Positions 5,067 to 6,960 of a DNA stretch of 6,960 nucleotides are shown piece after piece. The notes below the pieces were generated by a model that saw only the letters and a program-made list of their open reading frames with translations, was not told where the DNA came from and ran no database searches. Origin of the DNA: Actinomycetes bacterium (lineage in GTDB: Bacteria > Actinomycetota > Acidimicrobiia > Acidimicrobiales > RAAP-2); NCBI GenBank assembly GCA_021849765.1, contig JAJZSM010000082.1, positions 1 through 6,960 on the forward strand, in the 5' to 3' direction. Positions within the stretch are counted from its first letter, which is position 1, and the number at the start of each line of letters is the position of its first letter. The position numbers were made by a program, and so were the translations under genes.

Positions 5067-6368
5067 GTGATCCCGATCCTCACCACCACGACGATGCGTC
5101 GCGCCGACGCGCGCGCGGTGGCACGCCGCGGGGTCGACGCCCTCGTCCGTGACGCTGGTCTCGCGATCGCGTTGGTCGCGAGCGAACACCTGCGCTCCAC
5201 CTACGGCGCGCGCGTCGCGGTCGTGGCCGGTCCGGGACTCAACGGAGCCGACGGGCGCGTCGCCGCCGAACAGTTGCGCCGACGGGGTGCGCACGTGAGC
5301 GTCATCGAGGTCGCCGAACAGCCCCCGGCCCTTCGGGGCTTCGACCTCGTCATCGACGCCGCCTTTGGCCTCGGGTGCTCGCGGCCCTACCGCGCGCCCC
5401 ACGTACCCCCGACGACCATCGTGGTCGCGGCCGACCTCCCCTCGGGCGTCAACGCCGATACGGGTGAAGTGCTCGGCCAGCCAATGAAGGCGCACGTCAC
5501 CGTCGCGCTCGGTGCGCTCAAGCCAGCACACGTCACCGGCCACGCGGCGGCCTACGTCGGCGAACTACGGATGTTCTCGCTCGGTATCGAGAGCGATGAC
5601 GGTGACGGACTGCTCGAGGCGAGCGACCTCACCGACTTCGTGCGCTGGAACCGTAACGACCACAAGTGGCACCACGCCGTGGACGTGATCGCCGGCTCGA
5701 CGATGATGCCGGGGGCGGCCGACCTGGTGACCCGGGGAGCCCTCGCGGGCGGTGCGTCGATGATTCGACTCGCGACCCGCGGTGAACTGGGCGGAGCCGT
5801 CGCCATCGCGAGCGAGGTAGTTCGAACCGACGGCCCACCCGATGCGCGCAGTCGCGCGGTCGTGGCCGGACCCGGCCTCGGCCGTGACGCGGTTGCGTGG
5901 CTCGCCACGCGACTCACCGACGTGCGAGTCCCGGTGGTGCTCGACGCCGACGGCCTGGACGAATCGGTGCTAGCGGTGCGACGAGGCGAACCCTGGGTGC
6001 TCACGCCCCACGACGGCGAGTACGAACGGCTCGTGGGATCGAGCCCGTCCGCCGATCGACTCGACGCGGCGCGCACCCTCGCGCGCGCGAGCGGCTGCGT
6101 CGTGCTGCTGAAGGGTCCCACCACCGTCGTCGCCGCGCCCGACGGCCACGTACGGGTCATCCAGTCCGGCACTAGCGCGCTCGCGACCGCCGGCACCGGT
6201 GACGTACTCGCCGGCCTCGTGGGCGCGAGCATCGCGCGCGGCCACGACCCCTTCGAGGCCGCCGCCCTCGGCGCGTACGTGCACGGGGCGGCGGGATCTC
6301 GACTGTCGAGGTACGCCCGCTCGTCGGACCTGCCCGCCGCGATCGGCGAGGTGCTGCGCGAGCGCTAG
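5067..6368 (+). CDS. nnrD: Bifunctional NAD(P)H-hydrate epimerase / ADP-dependent dehydratase
   Basis: This 433-residue protein joins both enzymes of NAD(P)HX repair. The epimerase domain (about 1-185) interconverts R- and S-NAD(P)HX: GPGLNGADGR at 55-64, IDAAFGLG at 96-103 and ADLPSGVNADTG at 122-133 with the conserved Asp123. The ribokinase-fold dehydratase domain (about 190-433) restores NAD(P)H at the expense of ADP (ATP in eukaryotes): HKWHHAVDVIAGS at 199-211, VAGPGLG at 266-272, LDADGLD at 292-298, LTPHDGEYE at 312-320, LKGPTTVV at 348-355 and TAGTGDVLAG at 374-383. The GTG start matches the family's start-plus-LTxxxM pattern. It has no SD, and lies 6 nt after the ybjQ-like stop, so coupling is likely. 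One epimerase Asn is replaced by Leu58, a mild divergence. Confidence 0.95.
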   Translation: MIPILTTTTMRRADARAVARRGVDALVRDAGLAIALVASEHLRSTYGARVAVVAGPGLNGADGRVAAEQLRRRGAHVSVIEVAEQPPALRGFDLVIDAAFGLGCSRPYRAPHVPPTTIVVAADLPSGVNADTGEVLGQPMKAHVTVALGALKPAHVTGHAAAYVGELRMFSLGIESDDGDGLLEASDLTDFVRWNRNDHKWHHAVDVIAGSTMMPGAADLVTRGALAGGASMIRLATRGELGGAVAIASEVVRTDGPPDARSRAVVAGPGLGRDAVAWLATRLTDVRVPVVLDADGLDESVLAVRRGEPWVLTPHDGEYERLVGSSPSADRLDAARTLARASGCVVLLKGPTTVVAAPDGHVRVIQSGTSALATAGTGDVLAGLVGASIARGHDPFEAAALGAYVHGAAGSRLSRYARSSDLPAAIGEVLRER

Positions 6369-6377
6369 CGCGGCGTC
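6350..6377. terminator. GC-rich hairpin over the stops of convergent nnrD and acyl-CoA dehydrogenase genes
   Basis: Bases 6353-6359 (GCTGCGC) pair with 6368-6374 (GCGCGGC) over an 8-nt loop, with one G-U pair; two further wobbles and a G-C extend it to 6350 and 6377. A perfect 10-nt palindrome GCGCTAGCGC (6362-6371) offers an alternative fold around the nnrD TAG. No T-tract follows. On the opposite strand the wobbles become C-A mismatches, so the hairpin favours plus-strand RNA. Confidence 0.35.
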
Positions 6378-6960
6378 ACTGGGTGGGGCCGATGTGGAAG
6401 TCGCGGCTGTGCTTGCGGATCTCGCGGCGCGCGATCGTCATCTTGTGAACCTCGTCGGGGCCGTCGGCGATGCGCAGCGTCCGGATTCCTGCGTACATGT
6501 GCGCGAGCGGCGTGAACTGGGTCACACCCGCGGCGCCGTGCACCTGGATCGCCCGATCGATGACCTTGAGTGCCATGTTCGGCACGGCCACCTTGATACC
6601 CGCGATCTCGGCCGCTGCGCCCTTGTTACCGACCGTATCCATGAGGTGCGCCGTGTGCAGCACGTACTCGCGTGCCATGTCGATCTCGATGCGCGACTCG
6701 GCGATCCAGTCCTGGATGAGTCCCTTGTGAGCGAGGCTCGTCCCGAACGTCTGACGTTCGAGCGATCGACTCACCATCAACTCGAGCGCCCGCTCGGCGA
6801 CGCCGATGGTGCGCATGCAGTGGTGGATTCGTCCCGGCCCGAGGCGGGCCTGGGCGATCGCGAAGCCGCCGCCCTCCTCGCCGAGCAGGTAGTCCGCCGG
6901 AACGCGGACGTTGCGGTAGATGACCTCGGGGTGACCACCGCGCTCGTCGTAGCCAAAGAC
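6376..6960 (-). CDS. Acyl-CoA dehydrogenase, C-terminal part (cut by right edge)
   Basis: The frame is open to the last base and ends in TGA at 6376-6378, giving the last 194 residues. They cover the end of the beta domain ([19 protein letters not shown]) and the C-terminal helical bundle that binds FAD and forms the active site: [30 protein letters not shown], and [18 protein letters not shown] near the end. Acyl-CoA dehydrogenases oxidise an acyl-CoA to the 2-enoyl-CoA in fatty acid or related breakdown, using FAD. The [10 protein letters not shown] and ADGPDEVH motifs place it in the ACAD10/ACAD11-like group rather than the medium-chain group. By eye, Asp (codon at 6463-6465) occupies the usual catalytic Glu position. 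The start and N-terminal domain lie beyond the window. Confidence 0.94.
   Translation of the reverse strand, partial: VFGYDERGGHPEVIYRNVRVPADYLLGEEGGGFAIAQARLGPGRIHHCMRTIGVAERALELMVSRSLERQTFGTSLAHKGLIQDWIAESRIEIDMAREYVLHTAHLMDTVGNKGAAAEIAGIKVAVPNMALKVIDRAIQVHGAAGVTQFTPLAHMYAGIRTLRIADGPDEVHKMTIARREIRKHSRDFHIGPTQ

Noticed and set aside
4710..5543. A 277-codon minus-strand open frame opposite the ybjQ-like gene and nnrD
   Set aside because: It is the antisense shadow of two well-recognised genes, with composition-driven sequence and no motif.
212..6861. Six copies of the palindrome GCGATCGC (212, 1307, 1313, 3244, 5163, 6854), the HIP1-like octamer
   Set aside because: Five of six encode Ala-Ile-Ala with the preferred codons GCG and ATC, so codon use explains them; a genome-wide count against codon-shuffled genes would be needed to claim more.

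Overview
The window reads as chromosomal DNA of a high-GC actinobacterium. Third codon positions are almost always G or C, GTG starts are frequent, and several proteins (the short TrmO-like protein, the HKW-type NAD(P)HX dehydratase, the five-helix membrane protein, the [12 protein letters not shown] acyl-CoA dehydrogenase) look like those I know from Actinomycetota. A deep lineage such as Acidimicrobiia is possible, but this is inference from protein style; no rRNA or marker gene is present.

Layout, left to right. A thymidine-kinase-like gene is cut by the left edge (minus, 1-122) and diverges from a TrmO/TsaA-family tRNA methyltransferase gene (plus, 194-652). Three minus-strand genes follow, transcribed from about 3050 leftwards: a proline-iminopeptidase-type alpha/beta hydrolase, a PfkB-family kinase that starts 2 nt after the hydrolase stop, and, after a 66-nt gap, a PaaI-type hot-dog thioesterase. 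Diverging from this block is a five-helix membrane protein (plus, to 3871). It converges, with one intervening base, on a UPF0173 metallo-beta-lactamase-fold hydrolase (minus, 3873-4643). That gene diverges from a two-gene plus-strand unit of a YbjQ/UPF0145 protein and a bifunctional NAD(P)HX epimerase/dehydratase (nnrE-nnrD fusion, to 6368). The right edge cuts an acyl-CoA dehydrogenase (minus, 6376 onward) that converges on nnrD across 7 nt.

The content is mostly housekeeping: nucleotide salvage, tRNA modification, metabolite repair, lipid/CoA chemistry and small hydrolases. I see no phage genes, insertion sequences, CRISPR arrays, toxin-antitoxin pairs or RNA genes, and no obvious new defence or biosynthetic system. 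The points of interest are small. Two genes carry TANNNT hexamers ending exactly 6 nt before the start codon, the geometry of leaderless actinobacterial transcripts. Two convergent junctions carry GC-rich hairpins over stop codons without T-tracts. The membrane protein has conserved-looking histidines that could bind heme, and the acyl-CoA dehydrogenase has Asp where the catalytic Glu is expected. No stretch longer than 300 bases lacks a gene.
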